Below are positions 48,034-55,404 of a stretch of 64,000 nucleotides of DNA, piece after piece. Origin of the DNA: Oxynema aestuarii AP17 (GTDB lineage Bacteria; Cyanobacteriota; Cyanobacteriia; Cyanobacteriales; Laspinemataceae); NCBI RefSeq assembly GCF_012295525.1, contig NZ_CP051167.1:124001-188000 (forward strand), given 5' to 3'. The notes beneath the pieces were generated by a model, which worked only from the letters and a program-made list of their open reading frames with translations, made no database searches and was not told the origin of the DNA. The position numbers were made by a program, and so were the translations under genes. Each line of letters opens with the position of its first letter. The stretch's first letter is position 1.

Positions 48034-48180
48034 TTCGGGGGGAACGAGGAAAGTCCCCCTTTTTAAGGGGGATTTAGGGGGATCTATAGCGTTTTTTAAG
48101 CCCGTGAGGTACATCAAACTCAACCCAATCCCGAAATCAAGAGATTCCGCCATACCTCAGCAGACTGAGAAATGCTGTAG

Positions 48181-48621
48181 CTAACGCGATTCTAACGTCA
48201 ATAATTGAGCTTTACCATCAATTGCAAAAAAGACAGTTTCTTGGCGCAATTCCTGCAAGATTTCAACTAAGAAATTTTCAAGAAATGATTCTGCTTGTTT
48301 CAATCCTAAATCATTAGTCCACGCTTCAATCTCAAAGATAACTTCTTTTACTAAACCGTAATTTTCACTTTCGTAAAAACCAAAGAAACGCTTGCAGATT
48401 GTTCCGCCAAACTGCTGAGAGAATAGTAAATTAGCGCGATCGAGAAAAGCCGATGTATCTGCTTTTCGATCGCCATCAACTGTTGTAGGAATGAGGACGC
48501 GCAGGTGATGATTATAATGTTGGCAAACCTGCAATTTTTGCGGTTCCAGAGAAACGGGAGCGATCGCCTCACCCAAGTTCAAAGAAGGGGCAAACAAATA
48601 AGATTGATTCGAGCTGTTCAT
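48181..48621 (-). CDS. Hypothetical protein
   Basis: 146 residues; GAGAGGTTGAA before ATG is a good ribosome site. It is soluble. The middle has LQVCQHYNHHLRVLIPTTVDGDRKADTSAFLDRANLLFSQQFGGT, and the C-terminal half has FFGFYESENYGLVKEVIFEIEAW followed by ESFLENFLVEILQELRQETVFFAID. The alternating pattern suggests an alpha-beta fold with a C-terminal sensory-like strand. No family is recognised. It lies about 220 bp from the DUF1822 gene on the same strand and might be a distal part of that cassette, but the gap is large. Confidence 0.6.
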   Translation of the reverse strand: MNSSNQSYLFAPSLNLGEAIAPVSLEPQKLQVCQHYNHHLRVLIPTTVDGDRKADTSAFLDRANLLFSQQFGGTICKRFFGFYESENYGLVKEVIFEIEAWTNDLGLKQAESFLENFLVEILQELRQETVFFAIDGKAQLLTLESR

Positions 48622-48840
48622 TTCAACCTCTCAGATCGATAAAGCCATTGACATCCGGGGGATTTCCGGTGTTATTTTATTTACCGTCAAATACAGTATT
48701 TTTTATGCAAACCGTATTCAATTCAGGTCATAGTTTGGCTTTCTCCGGCAACTGCACCCCTCCCTCAAGAGGTTTTCCGACGGCAAGGGTAGGGATTACC
48801 CAAACTGAGAGAACCTACCCCTAACGCCACCCCTAACATT

Positions 48841-49656
48841 TTAAATTATCTCATCCGTTCCTTCCCTCAAAGATCGAATAATTCGGCGCAAAATAGAGCG
48901 TAACTCCTCACGATCGCCTTGGGTTAATTCCTCCTCCTTTAATTGCAAATCAATTTTTCGACGACCACCTATAGAGTGAGCCATGAGTGATTCCAGTTCC
49001 TGGGCGGCACATTCCACTTGTAGGGGTTCCTTACTTTGTAATAATAAAGCACTTTCTAGTTGAGCGATCGCCGCCAAACGTTCCTGCTCAGACCAGTTGC
49101 CGTGACGTTGCCAATACCTTTCTAACTCACCGAGCCGATCGCTTCTTCCTAATCTTTCTGCATTTTCTAATAAATCGATCAGCCGCTCTCTTGAGAGTAA
49201 CTTATTCCGCTTAATTTTGAGCCTCGGAAAGTCTACATTCAACGCAGGAACAAAACCGACGATCGCCCCCCAGGTTTCCTCGGCGTTGACAGCCACGGCA
49301 AGATATGCAATGCGATCGCTCATCACCGCTTGTTCCGGAATTTCAAAAAACTCTGCATTCGGTGGCAGTTGCAAACATTCAACCGTTCCTAAAAACTGCT
49401 CTTCCTCAAAGATTTGCAAATCTGCCAAATCGCTCAAAACCTGTAAACAAGGATTCCAAGGACTACTTTTCTCGATCGCGCAATCATAACCTAAACGATT
49501 GAGATAGCGACTCACTACCCAAACCGCGATCGCCCGTTGACGAACCCCTTCAGCTTGCTGCGGACTCAGCCGAACGAGGGAGCGGTCTAACTGTGCGTAG
49601 AAACTCGGCGGAATCGCCACTCTTTGTCCAAATGTTTCATTCAGTTCGCCAATCAT
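48841..49656 (-). CDS. DUF1822 family protein
   Basis: 271 residues from the ATG giving MIGELNETFGQRV (AGGGG upstream); a TTG five codons earlier is less likely. DUF1822 features: an N-terminal RAIAVWVVSRYLNRLGYDC, then GTVECLQLPPNAEFFEIPEQAV, and RIAYLAVAVNAEETWGAIVGFVPAL. The C-terminus is helical and charged. In cyanobacteria these proteins are typically encoded with a sigma-like regulator and a CHAT protein, exactly the context here: last gene of a minus-strand cassette, about 98 bp after the sigma-like gene. Its role is unknown. Confidence 0.85.
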   Translation of the reverse strand: MIGELNETFGQRVAIPPSFYAQLDRSLVRLSPQQAEGVRQRAIAVWVVSRYLNRLGYDCAIEKSSPWNPCLQVLSDLADLQIFEEEQFLGTVECLQLPPNAEFFEIPEQAVMSDRIAYLAVAVNAEETWGAIVGFVPALNVDFPRLKIKRNKLLSRERLIDLLENAERLGRSDRLGELERYWQRHGNWSEQERLAAIAQLESALLLQSKEPLQVECAAQELESLMAHSIGGRRKIDLQLKEEELTQGDREELRSILRRIIRSLREGTDEII

Positions 49657-49754
49657 GATTCCCCTATTCAACTATTCAAACTCTCTAAATTCTGTTAAAA
49701 TGACTCCAGATCTTTCATTGAAATGAAGCGGCTACAGTAGTTAACCGATCTTGG

Positions 49755-50525
49755 CTAAAGTTGTCGCCGAAGCCGATCGCCCATCTCCTCCAAGAGTGGT
49801 TTTAGCTTTCTCTCCCAAATGGAATTCATCGAACCTGCGGGCATATCGAACGCTTTAGCCAACTTGCTCAAAGTCCACTTTTCCCCGCAAGAAGCAAAAT
49901 CGTACAACTTCAGCAACACCTGTTGAGCCGTAATTGGCGGCGGCGGCGTTTTACGAACCCAGGTCGTCTTCAAAACCCCCGTCGGATCGGTTTCTAACTC
50001 CTCACGCACCCGTTCTAACCGGGGTACGCTCTCTGGTTCAGCCTCCACCGCATTAATATCGAGAGCTTCCCCCGTTCTCGGATCTTTGGGATTTGGGTGA
50101 ATCGATTCTTTCTCTTGTTGGCGCAGATCTTTATAGATCCCTTTACAGCGTCGATTCCAAAGCGTAAGGGGACTGGCATCGCCTTTATCCGGGTCGTAGG
50201 CTTTTTCTTGGGCCGTACCTTTCCCGCGAATCCGGCCATTGATTTTGTGCTCTATATACTCCCACGCCTTGTCCGAAGCTTCTAGATAAAGTAGATCGTT
50301 GTCAAACAACGGAGCGTATCCGCGCCAAAAACACTTCTTTGGCGCCTGCATCATCAAGTGTAACCCCTTGCGGCGTAGGCGCTTGCGCTCCTTCGGTGAC
50401 GAGGTATGCAGCGCTTGCCGAAAAATCTCCTTTAACTGTTCGTGAATCGGATGGGATTCGTTCGGGGTCATCTCAATCTTCCTCAACGGACTGGACTGGA
50501 GATGATTATCTCTCACAAATCGCAT
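49755..50525 (-). CDS. Sigma-70-like regulator with C-terminal helix-turn-helix
   Basis: 256 residues from the ATG giving MRFVRDNHLQSS; GGAGGT sits 6 bases upstream, fixing the start, although the frame is open 58 codons further. The N-terminal part has a region-2-like pattern (ASDKAWEYIEHKI, AYDPDKGDASPLTLWNRRCKGIYKDLRQQ), comparable to the AYDP...SVxTWLN motif of cyanobacterial sigma-like proteins. The C-terminal WTLSKLAKAFDMPAGSMNSIWERKLKPLLEEM is a region-4-type helix-turn-helix. It probably directs transcription of its own cassette or another stress response. It lies between the TPR-CHAT and DUF1822 genes. Confidence 0.75.
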   Translation of the reverse strand: MRFVRDNHLQSSPLRKIEMTPNESHPIHEQLKEIFRQALHTSSPKERKRLRRKGLHLMMQAPKKCFWRGYAPLFDNDLLYLEASDKAWEYIEHKINGRIRGKGTAQEKAYDPDKGDASPLTLWNRRCKGIYKDLRQQEKESIHPNPKDPRTGEALDINAVEAEPESVPRLERVREELETDPTGVLKTTWVRKTPPPPITAQQVLLKLYDFASCGEKWTLSKLAKAFDMPAGSMNSIWERKLKPLLEEMGDRLRRQL

Positions 50526-50570
50526 AGTTGACCTCCAAATTACAGAAATCAAAAATCTACTGCGGGCCTT

Positions 50571-50622
50571 ATACCGGTTTTCAAAAATAAGGAGAGAGAT
50601 CGAGGGTTTTGAAAAACGGTAT
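50571..50622 (+). repeat. Dispersed inverted repeat between CHAT and sigma-like genes
   Basis: ATACCGGTTTTCAAAA (50571-50586) pairs with TTTTGAAAAACGGTAT (50607-50622), 15 of 16 bases, around a loop containing GGAGAGAGATCGAGGG. The loop core recurs at 24494-24540 and, inverted, at about 47843-47890. Confidence 0.8.
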
Positions 50623-50717
50623 GACCCGTCCCCAGCCCGCCGGGGAGGAGTTGGGTTCGGGTCGTTGCACGGGAGGGTTGACATCACACAACCGCTCAAT
50701 CCCCACTGGATGCCCTC

Positions 50718-53700
50718 TTAGCCCAATCCATAACAAGCCAATCCCGCCCAATGACAGGGATGCTCGAACGGACGCTCTTCTGCGCCAAACTTATCGATGA
50801 GTTTGGCCGCATTTCCGATCTCCATCAACTGTTTGGGGTCGTGATTCGGTAAATCAGCAATTCGGTTTTGTTCCGCCTCTAGAAACTCCCGCAACGGTTC
50901 GCCGTACTGCTCCTCAAAGGCTTGCCCACTCATTTCGCGCAGGTGGCGTTGGGCGCTTTGTAACGCCTGCAGACGATTGAGCCCCGCCTTACGTTGTTCG
51001 TGATACAAACTCGACAACAACGCCGATGAGAAATCGTAAATCGACCACTGACTGGCGATGACCCCCCGCGCCCCCGCACAGAGGAATCCGGTACTGAGCG
51101 CGACAGGCTCGTCAACGGCGCTATTCGGGACAAATAACCCGGTTTCACAACAGGAGAGATACACCTCCTCCAATTGCGGAAAACGCCAACCGGGCGCAAA
51201 CAGTTGACTGACCGTAATCGTGCCGTCGCTGAGGCGTAAACCCGACTCTAGGGGATTGTCCGTGCGACTTTGGGCGTGGTGAGAGCTGACCAGACGATGG
51301 GTTTGAGCCAATAACTGGCGGTAAGCCGTCACCGTGGCTTGGGAACCGATCAACCGCCGCGTCGGATCGACATCGAACAACTGGCAGACGGTCTCTCCCT
51401 CAAAAGAACTGAACAGCAAATCATCCGTCGTATTTTCGACCGTGCCGTACTGAGGCAAGGAGAGGGGTTCGCGACGGTGGCAGAAGTTCAGGACTTGTAA
51501 GCTGGGAGCATAACGCAGGCGGAATCGATCGCCGAGATAGCGCTCCTCCCCGGAAATGGGTACGGCAGCGAAGGGAATTTGATGCAGGAACAAGTGAGGA
51601 ACGACGACCAATTCTTCAATCCCTTGCAAGTATTCCTCGATCAGGCGATCGAGTTCCAGGCGTCGGGCCAGTTCGGCGAGGGTCTCTGGCATATGTCGCC
51701 GCCATCGGTTTTTTTTGTTGAGATAGGGAATCGCCCACGTTGTCCTCAACCACTGTTGTAAGTTCCGGTAACCCTGTCCTCGGCAGGTGAAGCACTCAGG
51801 CCGATCGCTTCCCGGACGCAAAATCAAGATGTGAGTATGGTCGTCGGTGGTATAGAAATTGAGTAAAGCAGTCTTTTCTGCCCGCAGACGTTCAAAATCC
51901 TGGAGTTGCGGCGGTTGGACTTGCTGTAGTTTGGCGACGACTTCGTCGATACGGCTCAGTTCGTCGAGGATGGCTTGTTTTTGTCGTTCCAGTTGCTCGA
52001 TTTCCGCAGTGGCGGCAGAGATGGCGGCACGCTGGCGAGACCGCAGTACGGAACCTTTGGGCTGCTTTGCCGTTGTCGCCCCTCCGGAGTTGGGGTGAGT
52101 TGGCTCCGTCGGGGAAGCCTCTACCGGATCCTCCGGGGACGAAGGGGAAGCCTTACCCTCTTGTTGTTGTTGCTGATGCTCTGCACGGCATTGGGCAATC
52201 TGCCGATCGAGGTTGTCGAGTTGTTGCAACCTGTCTCGAACTTGTGGGGGAATCTCACCGTCGGCATAGAGGTCCGCCGTGGCCATTAAGTCTACAAGGC
52301 GTTTGGCACGAACTCGCTCGACGATTTCGAGGGCAGTGGCAAAGTCGTTGAGGTTAATCGCAGCTTGGATCGCGTTTTCATAAACAGAGATCGACTCGGC
52401 CACGATCTGCTGGCGGCGCTCCTCGCTGACTGCCGAACGGCGCGAACCCTCAATCGCTGCGATCGCGCGTCCATACTGGGTTAAGGCTTGTTGCCAATCT
52501 CCCTCTTTGAAGGCTAAGTTTCCCCAGTTGCGAGCAGTCCGCAGACATTCTAAAGGGAACAGTTCCGCAGTCCAGACCGTGAGGGCTTGCTCGTAGCAGG
52601 CGATCGCCCGTTCCAGGTTCTCCCCGCGATCGCCTGTGGGTAGCTTGGAGTAGGCAGTACCGAGGTTGTTTTGGGTCATGGCCCAATCTAAGGGGGCGCG
52701 GTCCGCAGTCCTGACCGTGAGGGCTTGCTCGTAGCAGGCGATCGCCCGTTCCAGGTTCTCCCCGCGATCGCCTGTGGGTAGGTCCGAGTAGGCATTGCCG
52801 AGGTTGTTTTGGGTCGTGGCCCAATCTAAGGGGGCGCGGTCCGCAGTCCTGACCGTGAGGGCTTGCTCGTAGCAGGCGATCGCCCGTTCCAGGTTCTCCC
52901 CGCGATCGCCTGTGGGTAGCTTGGAGTAGGCATTGCCGAGGTTGTTTTGGGTCGTGGCCCAATCTAAGGGAGCGCGGTCCGCAGTCCAGACCGTGAGGGC
53001 TTGCTCGTAGCAGGCGATCGCCCGTTCCAGGTTCTCCCCGCGATCGCCTGTGGGTAGGTCCGAGTAGGCATTGCCGAGGTTGTTTTGGGTCGTGGCCCAA
53101 TCTAAGGGGGCGCGGTCCGCAGTCCTGACCGTGAGGGCTTGCTCGTAGCAGGCGATCGCCCGTTCCAGGTTCTCCCCGCGATCGCCTGTGGGTAGCTTGG
53201 AGTAGGCATTGCCGAGGTTGTTTTGGGTCGTGGCCCACTCTAAGGGGGCGCGGTCCGCAGTCCTGACCGTGAGGGCTTGCTCGTAGCAGGCGATCGCCCG
53301 TTCCAGGTTCTCCCCGCGATCGCCTGTGGGTAGGTCCGAGTAGGCAGTACCGAGGTTGTTTTGGGTCGTGGCCCAATCTAAGGGGGCGCGGTCCTCAGTC
53401 CAGACCGTGAGGGCTTGCTCGTAGCAGGCGATCGCCCGTTCCAGGTTCTCCCCGCGATCGCCTGTGGGTAGCTTGGAGTAGGCATTGCCGAGGTTGTTTT
53501 GGGTCGTGGCCCACTCTAAGGGGGCGCGATTGTGGGGGTAGGCTTCCAGAATCAAGTGATAGAGCCGAATCGCCATCCGTAGATTTTGTTCTCGACCTCC
53601 TCGGGGATAGTCTTGAAGACAAATAGCGATGTTTCCGATCGCTCCAGCCAGCCGCTCTTGCAACTCCCGGCCCTCCGATGCCGCAACGACCTCAAGCATG

Positions 53701-54269
53701 TGCCTGGCATCATCGGCGAGGTCCGGGTCGAGTTGTCCCCCTCGCCGATCCAGTTCTCGATTGACTGACTCCGCTCCCCCGCTCATTTGCGCTTGCAGCA
53801 ACAGTGACAATAACCCAGATCTTGCAGCTAATCGGATCTTTTCCCCGGCGTCCCTCGCTCCTGCTTCCCCAGTTGCCAATACTTGGCGCACTTGTTCCCG
53901 TCCCTGCTGCGCCAACGTCACGGTCCCGTGCAAGATCCGCCAAAACTGCCGCGCACTCAGTTCGCTATCTTCAATCGGCAGATCTACCTGTAAGCGCACT
54001 TCCCCGTCTGCCGGATCTCGTTGCCATCGCGCCAGTTTCGATCGCCAACCGAGATGCAGCAAGCTTTGTAATGCCGCTTGCCCATGGGGTTCGTCCCCAG
54101 CGATCCTCAAGAGTTCGGGAACCACAAACCGGATAAATTCTCCGTGTTCGTCAACGGCGATCGCGATCCTGAGCCCCTTCCGTTGCAACACGAGCCATTG
54201 TTCGTCCGCGTTCGGATCGTATTCCCAGTTTTCCCGGTCGAGAAATTCACAAATTTGGTTAAATCGCAT
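50718..54269 (-). CDS. TPR-CHAT protease with YbjN-like N-terminal domain
   Basis: 1183 residues; AGGA about 10 bases before ATG. Domain order: YbjN-like N-terminus (1-130, FNQICEFLDRENWEYDPNADEQW) homologous to the whole product of the next gene upstream; a helical region; seven tandem 46-residue TPR units (about 250-575, each with WATTQNNLGNAYS and ERAIACYEQALTV); further TPR helices; a coiled coil (DRQIAQCRAEHQQQQQ, then EIEQLERQKQAILDEL); and a C-terminal CHAT domain. The catalytic residues are H997/H998 in SSHHAQS and C1040/C1041 in YLSCCETGLF. It is soluble, so the protease is predicted cytoplasmic, with the TPR array as the sensor or substrate platform. It is followed by the sigma-like and DUF1822 genes in the same direction. 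Confidence 0.9.
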   Translation of the reverse strand: MRFNQICEFLDRENWEYDPNADEQWLVLQRKGLRIAIAVDEHGEFIRFVVPELLRIAGDEPHGQAALQSLLHLGWRSKLARWQRDPADGEVRLQVDLPIEDSELSARQFWRILHGTVTLAQQGREQVRQVLATGEAGARDAGEKIRLAARSGLLSLLLQAQMSGGAESVNRELDRRGGQLDPDLADDARHMLEVVAASEGRELQERLAGAIGNIAICLQDYPRGGREQNLRMAIRLYHLILEAYPHNRAPLEWATTQNNLGNAYSKLPTGDRGENLERAIACYEQALTVWTEDRAPLDWATTQNNLGTAYSDLPTGDRGENLERAIACYEQALTVRTADRAPLEWATTQNNLGNAYSKLPTGDRGENLERAIACYEQALTVRTADRAPLDWATTQNNLGNAYSDLPTGDRGENLERAIACYEQALTVWTADRAPLDWATTQNNLGNAYSKLPTGDRGENLERAIACYEQALTVRTADRAPLDWATTQNNLGNAYSDLPTGDRGENLERAIACYEQALTVRTADRAPLDWAMTQNNLGTAYSKLPTGDRGENLERAIACYEQALTVWTAELFPLECLRTARNWGNLAFKEGDWQQALTQYGRAIAAIEGSRRSAVSEERRQQIVAESISVYENAIQAAINLNDFATALEIVERVRAKRLVDLMATADLYADGEIPPQVRDRLQQLDNLDRQIAQCRAEHQQQQQEGKASPSSPEDPVEASPTEPTHPNSGGATTAKQPKGSVLRSRQRAAISAATAEIEQLERQKQAILDELSRIDEVVAKLQQVQPPQLQDFERLRAEKTALLNFYTTDDHTHILILRPGSDRPECFTCRGQGYRNLQQWLRTTWAIPYLNKKNRWRRHMPETLAELARRLELDRLIEEYLQGIEELVVVPHLFLHQIPFAAVPISGEERYLGDRFRLRYAPSLQVLNFCHRREPLSLPQYGTVENTTDDLLFSSFEGETVCQLFDVDPTRRLIGSQATVTAYRQLLAQTHRLVSSHHAQSRTDNPLESGLRLSDGTITVSQLFAPGWRFPQLEEVYLSCCETGLFVPNSAVDEPVALSTGFLCAGARGVIASQWSIYDFSSALLSSLYHEQRKAGLNRLQALQSAQRHLREMSGQAFEEQYGEPLREFLEAEQNRIADLPNHDPKQLMEIGNAAKLIDKFGAEERPFEHPCHWAGLACYGLG
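52536..53535. repeat. Seven tandem 138-bp repeats in the CHAT gene
   Basis: The marker ACCGTGAGGG recurs exactly every 138 bases (52576, 52714, 52852, 52990, 53128, 53266, 53404). Units are nearly identical at DNA level. They alternate between a Lys and an Asp version (YSKLP, YSDLP) along the chain, which points to a 276-bp double unit having been duplicated. Confidence 0.95.
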
Positions 54270-54415
54270 CTTTATTGTTCCTAGTTGTTTCTATGGTGAA
54301 ATCACGAATTTTTGCATCACACCCTCGCCGAAGAAGCCACCCCTAACCCCTGCCTGGAGGGGAGGGCGTGCGATCGCTTCTAGGCAGGGATCCCGTTAAG
54401 AACCGGGTGGGTCGG

Positions 54416-54523
54416 CTATTCCCCTTCCTGTAACTGTTCCAACTGCATCTGGAGTTCGGCTAGACTCTCGCCGGGCAAGATCTCTCGTAGGGCTGCTGCC
54501 ATTTGTGCGATCTGCGTACTCAT
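54416..54523 (-). pseudogene. 35-codon 3' fragment of the YbjN-like gene, now a separate overlapping ORF
   Basis: MSTQIAQMAAALREILPGES, then LAELQMQLEQLQEGE. Its ATG overlaps the stop of the preceding gene (ATGA). The upstream gene ends in the same residues (LSTQIA) because of a 17-bp tandem duplication (54506-54522 and 54523-54539, one mismatch). Removing one unit joins the two frames, so this is most simply the displaced C-terminus. Coupled translation as a separate peptide is possible. Confidence 0.6.
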
Positions 54524-54539
54524 GCGATCTGTGTACTCA
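54506..54539. repeat. 17-bp tandem duplication
   Basis: TGCGATCTGCGTACTCA followed at once by TGCGATCTGTGTACTCA. Because 17 is not a multiple of 3, it shifts the YbjN-like frame. Confidence 0.95.
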
Positions 54540-54981
54540 GGGGTTGAAAGCCCGGGTCTTCCCCAGTGACCAAGACAGTGTTTAACCGCTCGATCGCGCG
54601 ATCGGTCAGTTGAATCAAGGCACTCAACAGCCGATTGAATTGGTTTTCGCTCAAGGGTGCATCTTCCAACGCCAGGGCTACACTGGTTCGTACTTCGCCA
54701 TCGTCGGGGTCGTACTCCCAGCGCAGTAATTTCACCTCCCAGGCAATGGCTAACATGGTCTGGAAGGCGACCCCTTTACAGACGTGGTCTTTGAGAAATA
54801 GCAGTTGGGGTGCACAGAGTTCTAAATATTCCCCTCCCTCGTGTAACTGGATAACAATCATGAAGTTTTCCACTACCTCGGATTTCACTCCAGTAACAAT
54901 GCGGTTGCGTTCCGGTTCGAGGTGGTAGAACCAACTGCGACGATCTAGAAAATGGGCGATTTGTGTTAGGGTGGTTGCCAT
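54520..54981 (-). CDS. YbjN-like single-domain protein, probably truncated at the C-terminus
   Basis: 153 residues; AAGGAG 8-9 bases before ATG. The chain (LTQIAHFLDRRSWFYHLEPERN, VIQLHEGGEYLELCAPQLLFLKDHVCKG, KLLRWEYDPDDGEVRTSVALALEDAPLSENQFNRLL) parallels residues 1-130 of the TPR-CHAT protein encoded directly downstream, including the E(Y/F)DP/RDPADGEVR and L-EDSELS/EDAPLSENQF positions. YbjN domains resemble chaperone-type (type III secretion chaperone) folds. It may act as a free partner or regulator of the CHAT protein. A 17-bp duplication at its end has probably removed a ~29-residue tail. Confidence 0.75.
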   Translation of the reverse strand: MATTLTQIAHFLDRRSWFYHLEPERNRIVTGVKSEVVENFMIVIQLHEGGEYLELCAPQLLFLKDHVCKGVAFQTMLAIAWEVKLLRWEYDPDDGEVRTSVALALEDAPLSENQFNRLLSALIQLTDRAIERLNTVLVTGEDPGFQPLSTQIA

Positions 54982-55172
54982 AGGTTGAACTCCTTGAGGA
55001 GGGTTGCGCTCCTGCTGTGCGTGTTTCTACAGGTGTTAACTCTGGGAAGGCATTTTTTTATGCACCTGTAGCCTCTCTGGAAGCGGCGAGCGAGTTCTCA
55101 AACTGCACTCCTCCACAGCAAGATCGCGCTAGATTGAGATTTGTACCGACAAAGCGGGTTAAACCCGTTTGA

Positions 55173-55349
55173 ATGCTAATGGCTGTATTTTGGCTATTTC
55201 TCGTCTTCTTTGTCTTGCTGCTGATTTCGGCAACGCCGTTGCTGGGATCCTTTAACATCAAAGGATCCCTGGAATTCATGTTGATTCTGTTCGGGATCTT
55301 CTTCGTTGGCGGTTGGATTTTGTTTCTCTGTTTCCCCTTATTTTCATAA
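55173..55349 (+). CDS. Small 58-residue protein with two membrane segments
   Basis: ATG 55173 (or the second Met at 55179). Hydrophobic segments are VFWLFLVFFVLLLISATPLL and LEFMLILFGIFFVGGWILFL, joined by GSFNIKG. This is a typical two-span hairpin membrane miniprotein. No clear ribosome site; a CGGGTTAAACCCG palindrome lies just upstream. It is divergent from the YbjN/CHAT cassette and convergent with the GH15 gene. No family is recognised. The even hydrophobic design makes a real gene more likely than chance. Confidence 0.55.
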   Translation: MLMAVFWLFLVFFVLLLISATPLLGSFNIKGSLEFMLILFGIFFVGGWILFLCFPLFS

Positions 55350-55375
55350 AAAAAGGACACGGCAGCGCCGTATCC
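55347..55375 (-). terminator. Intrinsic terminator of the GH15-like gene
   Basis: On the minus strand: GGATACGGC, loop GCT, GCCGTGTCC, then seven or eight T. It overlaps the end of the small plus-strand gene. Confidence 0.85.
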
Positions 55376-55404
55376 CGAGAGTTTATATTTCAAATAGGGA
55401 TGGA

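Larger units (their letters stand above)
47611..48180. other. Repeat island between convergent genes
   Basis: 570 bp with no gene. Contents in order: the terminator hairpin (47620-47652); an inverted copy of the GAGAGAGATCGAG repeat (about 47843-47890); a 19-bp inverted repeat (47892-47910 with 47929-47947); the 40-bp form of the C/G-run palindrome (47994-48033); and a related C/T and G-run stretch (48053-48083). Confidence 0.75.

Noticed and set aside
52450-53376. Long open frame of 308 codons in a second minus-strand frame across the TPR repeats, with strongly repeated text
   Set aside because: It is an out-of-frame shadow of seven 138-bp repeats; because 138 is a multiple of 3 any stop-free frame stays open. 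The true frame encodes TPRs.
52536-53535. Considered as a CRISPR array because of regular spacing
   Set aside because: The units are contiguous with no unique spacers and encode in-frame TPRs.
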